Shown here: in pieces, positions 1 through 9,672 of the stretch
How the letters are laid out: every line of letters begins with the position of its first letter
Position numbering within the stretch: position 1 is the stretch's first letter
Assembly: GCF_014218805.1 (NCBI RefSeq)
Contig: NZ_JACJUV010000001.1
Location: 2,182,501-2,246,500, forward strand
Length of the DNA: 64,000 bases
From: Teredinibacter franksiae
GTDB taxonomy: Bacteria > Pseudomonadota > Gammaproteobacteria > Pseudomonadales > Cellvibrionaceae
Reading direction: 5' to 3'
The notes under the pieces: model-generated
Told to the model about the DNA's origin: nothing
The model's input: the letters and a program-made list of their open reading frames with translations, nothing else
Database searches by the model: none
Translations under genes and position numbers: made by a program

Positions 1-102
1 ATTCAGCTTTTGCGATTCCCGGCAATCAGAAAACCGCTCTTGCACTTACTACTGTTGGGCGCATGCCCAAGTATAGCTAGCGCGGCTACCCGCACGCTCT
101 AG
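1..102 (+). pseudogene. Possible 5' fragment of a secreted-protein gene (signal peptide then stop)
   Basis: Reading from base 1, the plus strand is open for 33 codons and ends at a TAG at 100-102. The translation has an Arg-Lys start region, a leucine-rich core (LLHLLLLGA) and a signal-peptidase-like IASA end, and stops five residues later. This is what the export signal of a secreted protein would look like after truncation or a nonsense mutation. The true start may lie before the window; a TTG at base 10 is possible. No mature domain can be identified, and the open frame could be chance. Confidence 0.25.
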
Positions 103-461
103 AAACGATGGAGCATTCGTTAACGGCAGATTGGTTAACGGCCATACGCTAACCCTACTCACCCCACCCTACTCACCCCACCCTACTCTAAAAATCGGCA
201 TAAAGGGCCTACACCAAACCTGAAATTTTAATAAGAAAGTAGATGAAAATGGAAACCAGTCGCAAAGTACTCGGCTAACGAGGCCGTTGCCCAGGAGCGC
301 ATTAGTCTTGCATAACCAGACAGCTACATATTTCAAAACGATTGCCTATAACCGGGCTATAATCGATAGTGCTTATATGACACCTCTAATAATTGACTCA
401 TCACCAGGCCTCTTTAGGTAATAGCGTAGTGATAGCCTCCACCCATCACGAGTTAAGACTT
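103..461. other. Non-coding stretch upstream of the pectate lyase gene
   Basis: No gene is supported here. The stretch contains short GC-rich direct repeats (listed separately), two copies of GGTTAACGG-like sequence around 118-142, and a TATAAT-type -10 hexamer near 358-363 without a convincing -35 at the right distance. It presumably carries the promoter of the following pectate lyase gene. Confidence 0.4.
153..188. repeat. 14-bp direct repeat, about 2.6 copies
   Basis: The unit CCCTACTCACCCCA occurs at 153-166 and 167-180 and is followed by a partial third copy (CCCTACTC) to 188. It is a simple head-to-tail repeat in an intergenic region. No function is apparent. Confidence 0.85.
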
Positions 462-2105
462 ATGTTCAAAATAGTGAATTCCGCCGGTTTCGCTTTTTTT
501 ACGCTACTGCTTCTATCCTCTGCTAATTTCGCCGCCACTTCACCAGCCTTAACGCAGCAACAAGACATTACCCACACCATGAAAAAAGCAACACAATTCT
601 TGGTCGAAAAAGTTAGCTACAAAGGTGGATACCTGTGGGCCTATTTACCCGACTTTTCTCGTCGCTGGGGTGAGATGGAAGCCCACAAATCTATGATTTG
701 GGTGCAAAAACCCGGTACCGCTTCCATGGGCCATCTATTTATGGATGCCTACCATGCAACCAACGATAACTATTATTACCGCGCTGCACTAAAAGTGGCT
801 AACGCCCTTATGGCAGGCCAGCATAAAAGTGGTGGCTGGCATTATTTCATCGACTTTGGCGGCGAGAAATCCATCGAACGCTGGTACGAAACCATTGGTA
901 CCAGTGGCTGGCGGCTAGAAGAGTTTCATCATTACTATGGTAATGCCACCTTTGACGACGGCGCCACTATTGAAGCCGCCGAATTTTTACTGCGCCTGTA
1001 TTTGGAAAAAGGTAATTCGAAAGTAAAAAAGGCACTCGACAAGGCCATTAGCTTTGTATTGAACAGTCAATACCCCATTGGCGGCTGGCCTCAGCGCTAC
1101 CCAGCGACAAGTGAATTCTCCAGCCACGGCCTTGCCGATTATTCCCACTACATTACCTTCAACGACGACGTAGCGGCAGCCAATATTCACTTTCTGCTGT
1201 TTTACTATCAATCTACAGGCGATACCCGTGTTCTGGACTCCATGGTGCGCGGTATGAACGCCTTTCTCGTCACACATCTGGGGCCACCACAACCCGGCTG
1301 GGCCATGCAGTATTCTCTGGACCTACAACCGGCGGCGGCTCGCACTTACGAACCTAAGTCGCTGTCTGCTTCGTTAACGTACAAAAACGTGGAACAACTT
1401 ATTTATTTCTACGAACTCACCGGTGAATCAAAATTTATCGCCCGCATACCGGAAACCATTGCCTGGTTGAAATCCATTGTCGTCCAAACACCTGAGGGAC
1501 CGCGCTACCCTCTAGCCGTGGAACTGGAAACCGATCGCGCGCTCTATGTTCACCGGGATGGTTCAAACAGTGTAAATGGAAAATACTACGTAGACTACAA
1601 CCCCCAACGACCGCTTATTCATAACCGTCCACTACGGGAACTTGATATCCCCGCACTCGAAGCCCGGTATCAATCGGCTTTAGCGAAAGAAAAAACGGCG
1701 TTAATTGCACATTCTCCACTTAAGGCTGACACTGTTGTTTCACTACCTAGATATTTTACGCTCGCTAAAAGCCGCGCCTCAGATTTAAATTCTCGCAGTC
1801 GCAATTCATCTGCCCAGTATAAGGCTAGCGCGCAGCAAATTATCAACGATTTGAATAGCGATGATTATTGGCCCACGCCCCTTAAGGCTACCAGTAACCC
1901 CTATATTGGCCCGGGGGATCGCACGCCCGCCGCTGGCGATTACAGCGGTACGCGAGTAGGCGATAAATATGACACCTCGCCCTATTACACAGACAAACCG
2001 CAAATGGGCATTTCAACCGGTGTTTATATTCGCAACATGGGCATACTCTTAACGGCTTTCCTCGAATATAAGGCGGCCGAAATCGAAGCGAAGGACACCC
2101 ATTAA
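462..2105 (+). CDS. Secreted pectate lyase, PL10-like
   Basis: Probable polysaccharide lyase cleaving pectate/polygalacturonate by beta-elimination, exported to the periplasm or outside. The ATG at 462 gives a clean signal peptide (Lys, then a hydrophobic FAFFTLLLLSSA core, cleavage near NFAA); a longer frame back to a TTG at 393 would bury that signal internally. The mature part is alpha-helical and has the motifs FDDGATIEA, GGWPQRYP and YITFNDDVAAANI, which resemble the GGWPQ and ITxND motifs of PL10 pectate lyases (Pfam Pec_lyase). At 547 residues it is longer than a bare PL10 domain, with about 150 extra C-terminal residues and no recognisable carbohydrate-binding module. A terminator follows the stop. 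The next gene encodes a sugar-type dehydrogenase, which fits carbohydrate catabolism. Family assignment rests on motif recall; another alpha/alpha-barrel enzyme cannot be excluded. Confidence 0.7.
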   Translation: MFKIVNSAGFAFFTLLLLSSANFAATSPALTQQQDITHTMKKATQFLVEKVSYKGGYLWAYLPDFSRRWGEMEAHKSMIWVQKPGTASMGHLFMDAYHATNDNYYYRAALKVANALMAGQHKSGGWHYFIDFGGEKSIERWYETIGTSGWRLEEFHHYYGNATFDDGATIEAAEFLLRLYLEKGNSKVKKALDKAISFVLNSQYPIGGWPQRYPATSEFSSHGLADYSHYITFNDDVAAANIHFLLFYYQSTGDTRVLDSMVRGMNAFLVTHLGPPQPGWAMQYSLDLQPAAARTYEPKSLSASLTYKNVEQLIYFYELTGESKFIARIPETIAWLKSIVVQTPEGPRYPLAVELETDRALYVHRDGSNSVNGKYYVDYNPQRPLIHNRPLRELDIPALEARYQSALAKEKTALIAHSPLKADTVVSLPRYFTLAKSRASDLNSRSRNSSAQYKASAQQIINDLNSDDYWPTPLKATSNPYIGPGDRTPAAGDYSGTRVGDKYDTSPYYTDKPQMGISTGVYIRNMGILLTAFLEYKAAEIEAKDTH

Positions 2106-2107
2106 TG

Positions 2108-2136
2108 CACCACTATTAGTCAGTGGTGGTTTTTTA
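2108..2136 (+). terminator. Rho-independent terminator after the pectate lyase gene
   Basis: CACCACT (2108-2114) pairs with AGTGGTG (2122-2128) across a 7-nt loop and is followed by GTTTTTT. It begins 3 nt after the TAA, so the lyase gene is probably transcribed separately from the oxidoreductase 40 bp downstream. Confidence 0.8.
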
Positions 2137-2173
2137 ATTTCACAGTATTTCAATATTAAGTGCGGAAAAGTTT

Positions 2174-3181
2174 ATGCGTTACGTCATTATTGGCTCTGGC
2201 AATATCAGCAATACCTACATCAATGCTATAAACGCGCTAGAAAGCAGTACTGTTGTTGGCTGCATATCACGCAGTGGCCGCGCACCCTCGGCGAATAGCG
2301 CGTTGCCCGTTTGGTCTGAACTTAATAGGGTTGAACCGGCGTTCGATGCCGTTATTGTTGCCACGCCCAATGGCGAACACCACAAAGGCGTACTGGCTGC
2401 CGCGACGACTGGCAAACATGTATTAGTGGAAAAACCTTTGGATATTTCACTGGCTGCCATCGACAAGGCAATAGCGGCCTGCAATAACGCCGGCGTAACA
2501 TTAGCGGTCGCCTTTCAACACCGCACGGCGCCCGACAACCAAACCATTAAGACATTACTGGAACAAAATGCCTTCGGTCGCGTTTTTGCTGTAGACCTTG
2601 CGGCGAAGTTTTATCGACCACAGGCTTACTACGACAGCGGCGATTATCGCGGGGGCTACAGTATTGATGGTGGAGGCCCTTTTATGCAGCAGGCAAGCCA
2701 CAATCTGGATCTCTACGCCTGGTTTTTCGGCGTGCCCCAAACCGTGGTCAGTATGCTCGATACCTTCAACCACAAAATGGAGGCCGAAGATCACGGCGCG
2801 GCGTTATTCAGACATGGTAACGGTATGATTGGCAGCGTTGTAGCGTCAACCGTTGCCAAACCCGGCTTCAGCGCACGCATGGAGATTCACACAGAAAAAG
2901 GCAGTATTACGCTAATAGACGATTTTATTACTGAATGGCACATAGAAGGCATTGCCAACCCGCAGAATACCCAGTACAGCAGCCAGCATGACGGCGCCAC
3001 AAGCGCCGCCGTTACCGATACTCGCGCACATCAAGCGATTGTGCAAAACTTTGAAGCGGTTGTGAACTCGGGCGGAACACCTATAGCCAGTGGTAAGAGC
3101 GCGCGTAAAACAACAGAATTAATACTGGCGATATACGCGGCTAATCAGCGCACAGAAAAAATTATTGAACCGCGCAATTGA
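2174..3181 (+). CDS. Gfo/Idh/MocA-family NAD(P)-dependent oxidoreductase
   Basis: Probable cytoplasmic dehydrogenase acting on a sugar, sugar acid or inositol-like substrate. The N-terminus is a Rossmann fold (VIIGSGNIS, a GxGxxS dinucleotide-binding loop at residues 5-13). The EKP motif typical of the family, with the active-site Lys, occurs in VEKPLDIS near residue 95. A GFO_IDH_MocA C-terminal alpha/beta domain follows. At 335 residues it is family-typical. It lies 68 bp after the pectate lyase gene, on the same strand but behind a terminator. The neighbourhood suggests uronate or sugar metabolism, but the substrate cannot be read from sequence. Confidence 0.88.
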   Translation: MRYVIIGSGNISNTYINAINALESSTVVGCISRSGRAPSANSALPVWSELNRVEPAFDAVIVATPNGEHHKGVLAAATTGKHVLVEKPLDISLAAIDKAIAACNNAGVTLAVAFQHRTAPDNQTIKTLLEQNAFGRVFAVDLAAKFYRPQAYYDSGDYRGGYSIDGGGPFMQQASHNLDLYAWFFGVPQTVVSMLDTFNHKMEAEDHGAALFRHGNGMIGSVVASTVAKPGFSARMEIHTEKGSITLIDDFITEWHIEGIANPQNTQYSSQHDGATSAAVTDTRAHQAIVQNFEAVVNSGGTPIASGKSARKTTELILAIYAANQRTEKIIEPRN

Positions 3182-3214
3182 TTGAATACATATGTAGCCT
3201 TTCACCTCTAAGGT

Positions 3215-4513
3215 TTAGCGCTTAAATACCACGCAGTTTCTGCCCTTGTTTTTTGCTTCGTATAAAGCAAGGTCGGCTCGTTTATAGGTAACATCAAAAC
3301 TATCATTGTCACCACACAGCGTTGCACCAACACTAATACTGACGTTCAGGCTTTCATCTAGTTCGAATTCGAATTTTTGTACAGCACTACGTAACTTTTC
3401 CGCCAACGCGACAAAATTTTCTTCTTCTACTTGAGCACAAAGAATCACAAATTCTTCTCCTCCCCAGCGTCCAAACACATCTGACTGTCGAATACAGCCC
3501 GAAATTACTTTACTAATACCTTTAAGTATCTGATCGCCGACATCGTGGCCACGGGTATCGTTAATACGCTTAAAATGGTCTAAGTCGAGCATCATAAAAC
3601 CAATTTTATTCCGGTCGAAATCACTACTAAATAAACGCTCAATAATTTGAATAATGCCCGCACGGTTCGTTATACCGGTTAGCACATCTGTAGTAGATAA
3701 TTGTTAAAACTCGCGCTTTTCAACCTCAAGCTGTTTATAGCTAGCTTGCAACTCAATTATCTGCTTTTTACTTCTATAAGATTCACGATAAATTATATAA
3801 AAGCGACTTAAGCCCTCCCAAATAATGAGCACCATCCATACCCCAAGGATACTCATATAAAATATTTCAGAGGAAATCCATTTTCCAGAAAATTCAATTT
3901 TTTCTACTTTTATCTCATGCTCACCAGCGGTAAGAAAATCAAACCCAAAGGTAATAACATTATCGCGCTGCGGCGCGGCATGCTCTCGTGGCACATCGTA
4001 GGCCCGCACCCACCATTCAGCAACGCTGAACTCACTGAGCTTTACAAATGTCTCGGTTTGTAAATCCGAAATACGAATAACCGTAGACTGAAATTTCGCC
4101 GACTGTAACGGGTCGCCCCGGTCAATAACGCTGTCGTAATTGCGCATAAATATTCGAATGCGCTGTGCATCGCCTTTGTACTGCAGCTTAATTTTAAACC
4201 CGGAGAACTGCGAAAGGTCTACGCCCTTTCTGTAGTCAGGATTAAAGCTGAGAGAGTAACCACACGAAAAATCATGGTGGTCCAGAAAGGAGCAGCGCCA
4301 ATGGTCCTGCTTTTCATCCACCCATGCTGCCGAAGGCTCTTCACCCTCTTTGCTGTCCCAATAAATGGAGTGATCAACAACCTCACTGGGGTGAACGATA
4401 AGGGTTTTGTCGGGCAAATACTGGTTAACGACCATGGCCACAACCGTCAACAAACCCGCCCCCAAGCGCAGGGCATTATATAGGTTGGATTTTGTATAGC
4501 GTTGCTTGGCCAA
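3215..4513 (-). pseudogene. Diguanylate cyclase with N-terminal sensor, interrupted by one in-frame stop
   Basis: Two same-frame open segments are separated by a single TAA (3704-3706). The upstream part has a TM segment (LRLGAGLLTVVAMVV), an extracytoplasmic beta-rich region of about 190 residues resembling a carbohydrate-binding or sensor module, a second TM (YMSILGVWMVLIIW) and a coiled coil ending EKREF. Directly after the stop, the frame continues QLSTTDVLTGITNRAG, a normal start of a GGDEF domain, with an RxxD I-site (RQSD) and an intact active site (RWGGEEF). Changing TAA to CAA or GAA would restore a ~430-residue protein. A downstream GTG at 3685 might still yield a soluble GGDEF fragment. 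The start chosen is a TTG at 4513 with GGGAAGG upstream; an ATG at 4654 is an alternative. Confidence 0.82.
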
Positions 4514-4680
4514 ATTTACCTTCCCTAAGGGCAATACAAAGGAAGTATGGATGAGCTTCTCGATTCTGCGGCCAGCAACTGAGCCGAACCTATGAACTAT
4601 TGATTTACTAGGTAGAGGCCACCCGTAAAAACCCGCTAGCATGTGAACTAACACGCGTAATCACCAAAGCTACAGGCCAT

Positions 4681-6348
4681 ATGACCCAAGCAACCGATGC
4701 ATTAAACCTTAGTATTCTCATTACCGGCCTAGGCGGAGGCTTGGCGCTTTTCCTCTACGGTATGCGCAAAATGTCCGATGCCCTCAAAGCTGCGGCCGGC
4801 GACGGAATGAAGAACCTGCTCGCCAACTTAACCCGCAACCGCTTCACGGCAGCATTGGCCGGCACTATTATCACCGGTGTCATTCAATCGTCTTCGGTTA
4901 CTACCGTATTGGTGGTGGGGTTTATTTCGGCGGGGCTACTGAATTTGAGTCAGTCCATCGGCGTGATTATAGGTGCCAATATCGGCACTACCATAACCGC
5001 GCAAATCATCGCCTTTAAAGTGTACAAATACGGCCTGCTTATGATTGCCGCTGGCTTTTTCATAGAAGTACTGGCAAAACGCGAGCGTCTAAAAAAGTGG
5101 GGCGTAGCCCTTATGGGGCTAGGGCTCATTTTCTTTGGCATGGAGCTTATGAGCAACGCCACCGGGCCATTGCGTAGCTGGCAGCCTTTTATAGATACCC
5201 TGCAGGGACTTTCTTCACCCTTAGCAGGTATCGCCATAGGCATGCTATTTACCGCTGTTGTGCAAAGCTCCTCCGCTACCACGGGCATCGTTATTGTATT
5301 GGCAAGCCAAGGCTTAATTGGCCTGGAAGCCGGTATTGCTCTACTTTTTGGCGCCAATGTTGGCACCTGTATTACCGCGAGTATTTCCGCAATCGGGCGA
5401 CCAAGGGAGGCCGTTCAAGCGGCGTGGGTGCATGTTATCTTCAATGTAGGTGGGGTACTGCTATGGGTGCTGTTCATTCCGCAATTTGCTGAGCTAATAG
5501 CAACACTGTCCCCCAGCTCCAACAGCCTTACCAACACGGAACAACTCGCTGCCGACACCCCAAGGCAAATCGCCAACGCCCATACTATTTTTAATATCGC
5601 CAACGCACTTATCTTTATTGGTTTTACCACCACCATGGCGAAAATTGTAGAACGCCTTGTGCCAAAAGCACCCACGCCAGAAAAAACCAAAGCTCTGTAC
5701 CTGGATAAAATTTACCTAGAAGAACCCTCGCTAGCACTTGATCAGGTTAGGCGCGAATTAGTGCGCATGGCACAAATGACTAAGGGTACACTTTCTCGCG
5801 CATTTCATGTGGCCACGGAGGGTAAGAAAAGCCAAATACAACAGCTTTCAACGGAAGACAGCGGCTTAGACGAGCTTCACGGCGAAATAGTTCGCTACCT
5901 GGGAAAGCTCTCGCAACAAGATTTGGTAGACGAACAGCACAGAATGCTTTCCAACTACATGGCTATAGCCAACGACCTCGAGAGTTTTGGCGATGTAATT
6001 CAAGACAATATTCTTCACTGTGCCGAAAAACGCCTGCGCCTGCATATCAATATCAGCCCCATAACCATTCATACACTGCAACCGGTTTACAAAAAAGTAT
6101 ACGAGAGCTACAGCAATATGCTGAAAGCCTTGGAGCGGAAGGAAATAGCGGCTGCAGAAAAGGCGGTAAACAATAAAGCTGCGCTAGCGAAATTAGCCGA
6201 AGAAGCCGCAAACCATTTGACTAAACGCCTAGTGGCCAGCGAACCCAACCGAGTAGCTGCGTTTAAAATTGAATCGGATTTAATCGAGCACTTTCTTCGG
6301 CTAAATACTATTTCACGGAAAATAGCCCGCAGATTAATTGAGCAATGA
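4681..6348 (+). CDS. Na+/phosphate symporter family protein with C-terminal PhoU-like domain
   Basis: Inner-membrane transporter of the NptA/YjbB type (Pfam Na_Pi_cotrans), likely moving phosphate coupled to Na+. Two inverted repeats carry the signature QSSS segments (QSSSVTT near residue 67 and QSSSATT near 200), each followed by a GANIGT or GANVGT motif. The first ~330 residues are largely hydrophobic. Residues ~350-555 are a soluble helical domain like PhoU, common in bacterial members of the family. At 555 residues it is full length. It is transcribed away from the broken diguanylate cyclase gene. A polyphosphate kinase gene lies at the far end of the window, but nothing links the two directly. 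Confidence 0.9.
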   Translation: MTQATDALNLSILITGLGGGLALFLYGMRKMSDALKAAAGDGMKNLLANLTRNRFTAALAGTIITGVIQSSSVTTVLVVGFISAGLLNLSQSIGVIIGANIGTTITAQIIAFKVYKYGLLMIAAGFFIEVLAKRERLKKWGVALMGLGLIFFGMELMSNATGPLRSWQPFIDTLQGLSSPLAGIAIGMLFTAVVQSSSATTGIVIVLASQGLIGLEAGIALLFGANVGTCITASISAIGRPREAVQAAWVHVIFNVGGVLLWVLFIPQFAELIATLSPSSNSLTNTEQLAADTPRQIANAHTIFNIANALIFIGFTTTMAKIVERLVPKAPTPEKTKALYLDKIYLEEPSLALDQVRRELVRMAQMTKGTLSRAFHVATEGKKSQIQQLSTEDSGLDELHGEIVRYLGKLSQQDLVDEQHRMLSNYMAIANDLESFGDVIQDNILHCAEKRLRLHINISPITIHTLQPVYKKVYESYSNMLKALERKEIAAAEKAVNNKAALAKLAEEAANHLTKRLVASEPNRVAAFKIESDLIEHFLRLNTISRKIARRLIEQ

Positions 6349-6362
6349 CGGCAAAATGGCCG

Positions 6363-6593
6363 CTAATGACTACTTAACCGATAAACCGCCTCACGCTTCG
6401 AAACCATAGCTTTACAGTCATTACAAAAAAAAGTAGTTGTGCCACAGCCTATTATTCTCTCTAGCTCTGCTTCACAGGTAGGACACTGAGCCGCAACCGT
6501 ATAGGCGGTTGTACATTCCTCACATTGTGATTCCTGCTGAAGAGGGTTAAGTGCTATTTTGTTACAACGGGGGCAATTGATAAAATAACTCAA
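6363..6593 (-). CDS. YfgJ-like double zinc-ribbon protein
   Basis: A 76-residue cytoplasmic protein with four Cys pairs: CPRC (residues 8-11), CEEC, CPTC and CNDC, plus GCG before the last pair. The spacing and the ALCP/FFC-type context match the YfgJ zinc-ribbon family. Molecular function is unknown. The start is a TTG at 6593 with AGGAAA about 7 nt upstream; no ATG is available. It converges with the Na/Pi transporter gene 14 bp away. Confidence 0.75.
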   Translation of the reverse strand: MSYFINCPRCNKIALNPLQQESQCEECTTAYTVAAQCPTCEAELERIIGCGTTTFFCNDCKAMVSKREAVYRLSSH

Positions 6594-6724
6594 TAATTAT
6601 TTCCTGTAGGTGTGCCGACAGGAGATCGTATTGTTAGCACAATCTGCCATCGCATTTAAGTAACTAAGGCAAAAAAACAAAAAAATGCAACATGCCTGAA
6701 TAAAAAATGGGTATCAAATGTAAG

Positions 6725-7144
6725 CTACCCTTCAGTTAACAACTCTACGGTTATATGCGAAAGCCTCGGCAGTAATTTTTGCAAATCACGCCTAATCATT
6801 TCGCTGTCTACGTCTTGGCCTGGCACTACCGATACAATGGCCGCGAGGTGATTCTGCGCAAGTGTCCACACGTGTAGATCTTTAACCTCTAGGTTTCTGC
6901 GCTGCTCTAATTCAATTTTTAACGCCCCCAATGAAGAACTGCTTTTATCTAACAATATAGGGCTTGCTTCACGTATTAAAGTAAATGCCCACTTGGCAAT
7001 AATAACCGCACCCACAATACCCATTATGGCGTACAACCAAATCCAGCCCAAAAACCAACCCGCAAAAAGCGCCACAATTGCCAATACAGACGTAAGCGCA
7101 TCGGCTAGCACGTGGAAATAAGCCGCTTTGAAATTGTGATCGTG
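6725..7144 (-). pseudogene. C-terminal remnant of a CDF-family metal efflux transporter (DmeF-like)
   Basis: The frame encodes the last third of a cation diffusion facilitator. It opens with HDHNFKAAYFHVLADALTS, including the HxxxD metal site of TM5, then another TM and the cytoplasmic C-terminal domain ending ITVELLTEG. In-frame codons of this conserved sequence continue upstream to 7144 and hit TAA at 7145-7147, exactly where a His-rich loop and TM1-4 would be expected. Only ~170 bp separate that stop from the next gene, so the ~450 bp N-terminal region is absent, not just frameshifted. The usual LDP motif after TM5 reads LYA here, a further sign of relaxed selection. A start at GTG 7111 could give a 128-residue peptide, unlikely to transport anything. 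Confidence 0.82.
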
Positions 7145-7314
7145 TTACACGTTAAGGTGTAGGAGCAGCAACCGAGTTTGAAAAACTAAGCTATCGCTAT
7201 TTTTGCAAACCCCACCAAAACAGTAGAAAAAGTACTCGCAAAGCTGATTGTTAGCTAAAACTGGGAGGGGAGGAAGGTATTTTGACGTTAATAAGTAACA
7301 TAAACGAAAACGTT

Positions 7315-9672
7315 TTAACTGCGAAAAGCGACTACCTTTTTCTGGGTTGTGCAGTACGCTTTAAACTGCTGCATCGTTAAAGGATTACTGAAATAGTAAC
7401 CCTGTGCTACATCACACCCATGCCCGGCCAAAATATCGAGCTGATTATTGGTTTCAACCCCTTCGGCTACAACTTTAATGTCCAGAGCATGTGCCATAAG
7501 TATTGCCGCTTCAACGAGCTTAACATTTGACGCATCTGAGTCCATATTCTGAATGAACGAGCCATCCAACTTAATATAATCGAAGGGATATTTCCGGAGA
7601 TAGCTAAGAGATGAATACCCCGTACCAAAATCGTCCATGGATATTTCTATGCCATTGCGAGAAAGCTGCCTAATCACATTCAACACCGTGGAAGAATTAT
7701 CCAGCAATGCATTTTCGTTAATCTCAATGACAATATTGGGGAAACGCAACTGAGACGCAGTCACTGCATTACAGATAGTGTTATACAAATTTGGGTCAAC
7801 CAATTGCTTAAGCGATAGGTTTATTGACAACTTAAACTCATCCAAATTTACTAATTTTTCGAGATCACCAACATATTTTATTGCGCTATTAATAACAAAA
7901 TTACCAATTTCAATAATTAGACCGTTGTTTTCTGCAATGGTGATAAACTCATCTGGGCGCAAACAACCAAGGCTTTTACTATCCCACCGCAGTAACGCCT
8001 CTACTCCCAGCAATTTACCGTCACTAACGCGCAATAGGGGTTGATATTCAACACTAAATTCATTCTGCTCCAACGCCGACATCATTTCTGTTTCAATTTT
8101 AAACCGCTGGGAAATATTAACGGCAATGGAATCTACAAACAGGCAACAACGATTTCGCCCCAGGGATTTTGCATGATACATTGCCGCGTCTGCGCTGCGC
8201 ATTAATTCCGAGTAACTGGCGCCGTTATCCGGGAATATGGTAATACCGATACAAGCACCTACCTGCACTTCGTATCGATCCAATGTGATATCGCGAGATA
8301 TGGCCTGAATCACCTCTTTGGCCTTTTGTTCTGCCTCTACTACGAAATGAATATCACCAAGAAATATGGCGAATTCATCACCACCCAGCCGCGCGAGCGT
8401 ATCACTTTCGCGTATACAGGCCTGCATACGCGTACTCACCTCGGTAAGTAGTTGATCGCCCACCTCATGCCCTAATGAATCGTTAACTTTTTTGAAGTCA
8501 TCCAAGTCTATATAGAGCAATGCCAGTTTTCGGTTATTCCGACGTGCAACTTTGCACATTGCATAAAAACGGTCTTCCGCTAAAAGACGATTTGGTAGGT
8601 TGGTAAGCGAATCAAAATTCGCCTGATGAAATATTTTTTTCTGATTGGCTATCTGTTCAGATATGTCATGAAGAGATAGGAGGATTAACTCTCTATCGCC
8701 AACCGCCGTTACGCTCATGGAAATGGCAACATCCACTTCATCACCGCATTTCTTAACAGCACGCAAGCTACGATGCTTCGTGCTCGCTGATTGCACACTC
8801 TTTTCACTGATAGCATTAAAAAATCGATCCCTATAATCGCCGTACTGTTCATGCAGGTCTACGGGTATTAGATCATTAACGAAAATATTTTTAAATTCGC
8901 CCGTGCTGTACCCGAGTAACTGTGAAGCCTGAACATTTCCGTCCAAAATTGTTCCGTCTTTTAATGAAATAATAACTGAATCGGGAAAAGAGTTGAGAAT
9001 ATGCTTATACAAATTTCTTGAATTTTCGATTCGCTCTGCATACCTTGAAATTCGTTCAAGCGCTATCTTTGATCGCCTTAATAAGTATACGAACGCCATT
9101 AACGCTATGATGCCTATACTCATCAGGCTGCCCACAAGCGCGTACTGTGAAGAACGGTGAAAATGATCGGCCTTATCAATAGCGTAACTATGTACAACAC
9201 CCAAGTCGGCCATTAAGGTGTTTAACGAGGCTCGATATAAAAGCAACATTTGATGAAAATTAGCGTGGTCTGTTGAGTCCGTATTTACCAACTGCTCACC
9301 CAAAGTAACCCACTGGTGAACACTGGCATTAGCTGCACGAAGGTCACCTTTATCCCCTAAGTAAAGTGCGTTAAGCGTATTCAAGTGTCCGTGGATAGTA
9401 TCAATATGTTGCTGCAATAAAAGCGCATCAGATTTAAGCTTAAAGCTATTGTCCTCTAACAAGAGCTGATTGACCCGAAGTACACTTACCTCCATATCCT
9501 TAGCTGTATTGGAGACGACAAAGGGGTGGTGGTACAGGCTATCATCCTGAATTTGAATGCGTACAACGTTACCCACCAATGCTAAAATAAGCACAAGCGT
9601 TAGCGTTAGACCAGCAAAGTCCCACTTACTTGCTTTAAACCATGCACGCACATGGAATATCGAATTCGGCAT
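7315..9672 (-). CDS. Membrane-bound PAS-GGDEF-EAL c-di-GMP enzyme
   Basis: Bifunctional c-di-GMP synthase/phosphodiesterase candidate of 785 residues. Order: TM1 (~18-36), periplasmic helical sensor (~40-175), TM2 (~178-198), PAS (~220-340), GGDEF (~350-515), EAL (~525-775). The GGDEF site is intact (RLGGDEFAIF) with an RxxD inhibitory site (RESD). The EAL domain keeps VEALLRW and DDFGTGYSS, so phosphodiesterase activity is also plausible; which one dominates cannot be told. AGGAGG lies 11 nt upstream of the ATG, and a three-codon ORF (ATG GAC TAA) overlaps the start as TAATG. Likely monocistronic. Confidence 0.92.
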   Translation of the reverse strand: MPNSIFHVRAWFKASKWDFAGLTLTLVLILALVGNVVRIQIQDDSLYHHPFVVSNTAKDMEVSVLRVNQLLLEDNSFKLKSDALLLQQHIDTIHGHLNTLNALYLGDKGDLRAANASVHQWVTLGEQLVNTDSTDHANFHQMLLLYRASLNTLMADLGVVHSYAIDKADHFHRSSQYALVGSLMSIGIIALMAFVYLLRRSKIALERISRYAERIENSRNLYKHILNSFPDSVIISLKDGTILDGNVQASQLLGYSTGEFKNIFVNDLIPVDLHEQYGDYRDRFFNAISEKSVQSASTKHRSLRAVKKCGDEVDVAISMSVTAVGDRELILLSLHDISEQIANQKKIFHQANFDSLTNLPNRLLAEDRFYAMCKVARRNNRKLALLYIDLDDFKKVNDSLGHEVGDQLLTEVSTRMQACIRESDTLARLGGDEFAIFLGDIHFVVEAEQKAKEVIQAISRDITLDRYEVQVGACIGITIFPDNGASYSELMRSADAAMYHAKSLGRNRCCLFVDSIAVNISQRFKIETEMMSALEQNEFSVEYQPLLRVSDGKLLGVEALLRWDSKSLGCLRPDEFITIAENNGLIIEIGNFVINSAIKYVGDLEKLVNLDEFKLSINLSLKQLVDPNLYNTICNAVTASQLRFPNIVIEINENALLDNSSTVLNVIRQLSRNGIEISMDDFGTGYSSLSYLRKYPFDYIKLDGSFIQNMDSDASNVKLVEAAILMAHALDIKVVAEGVETNNQLDILAGHGCDVAQGYYFSNPLTMQQFKAYCTTQKKVVAFRS

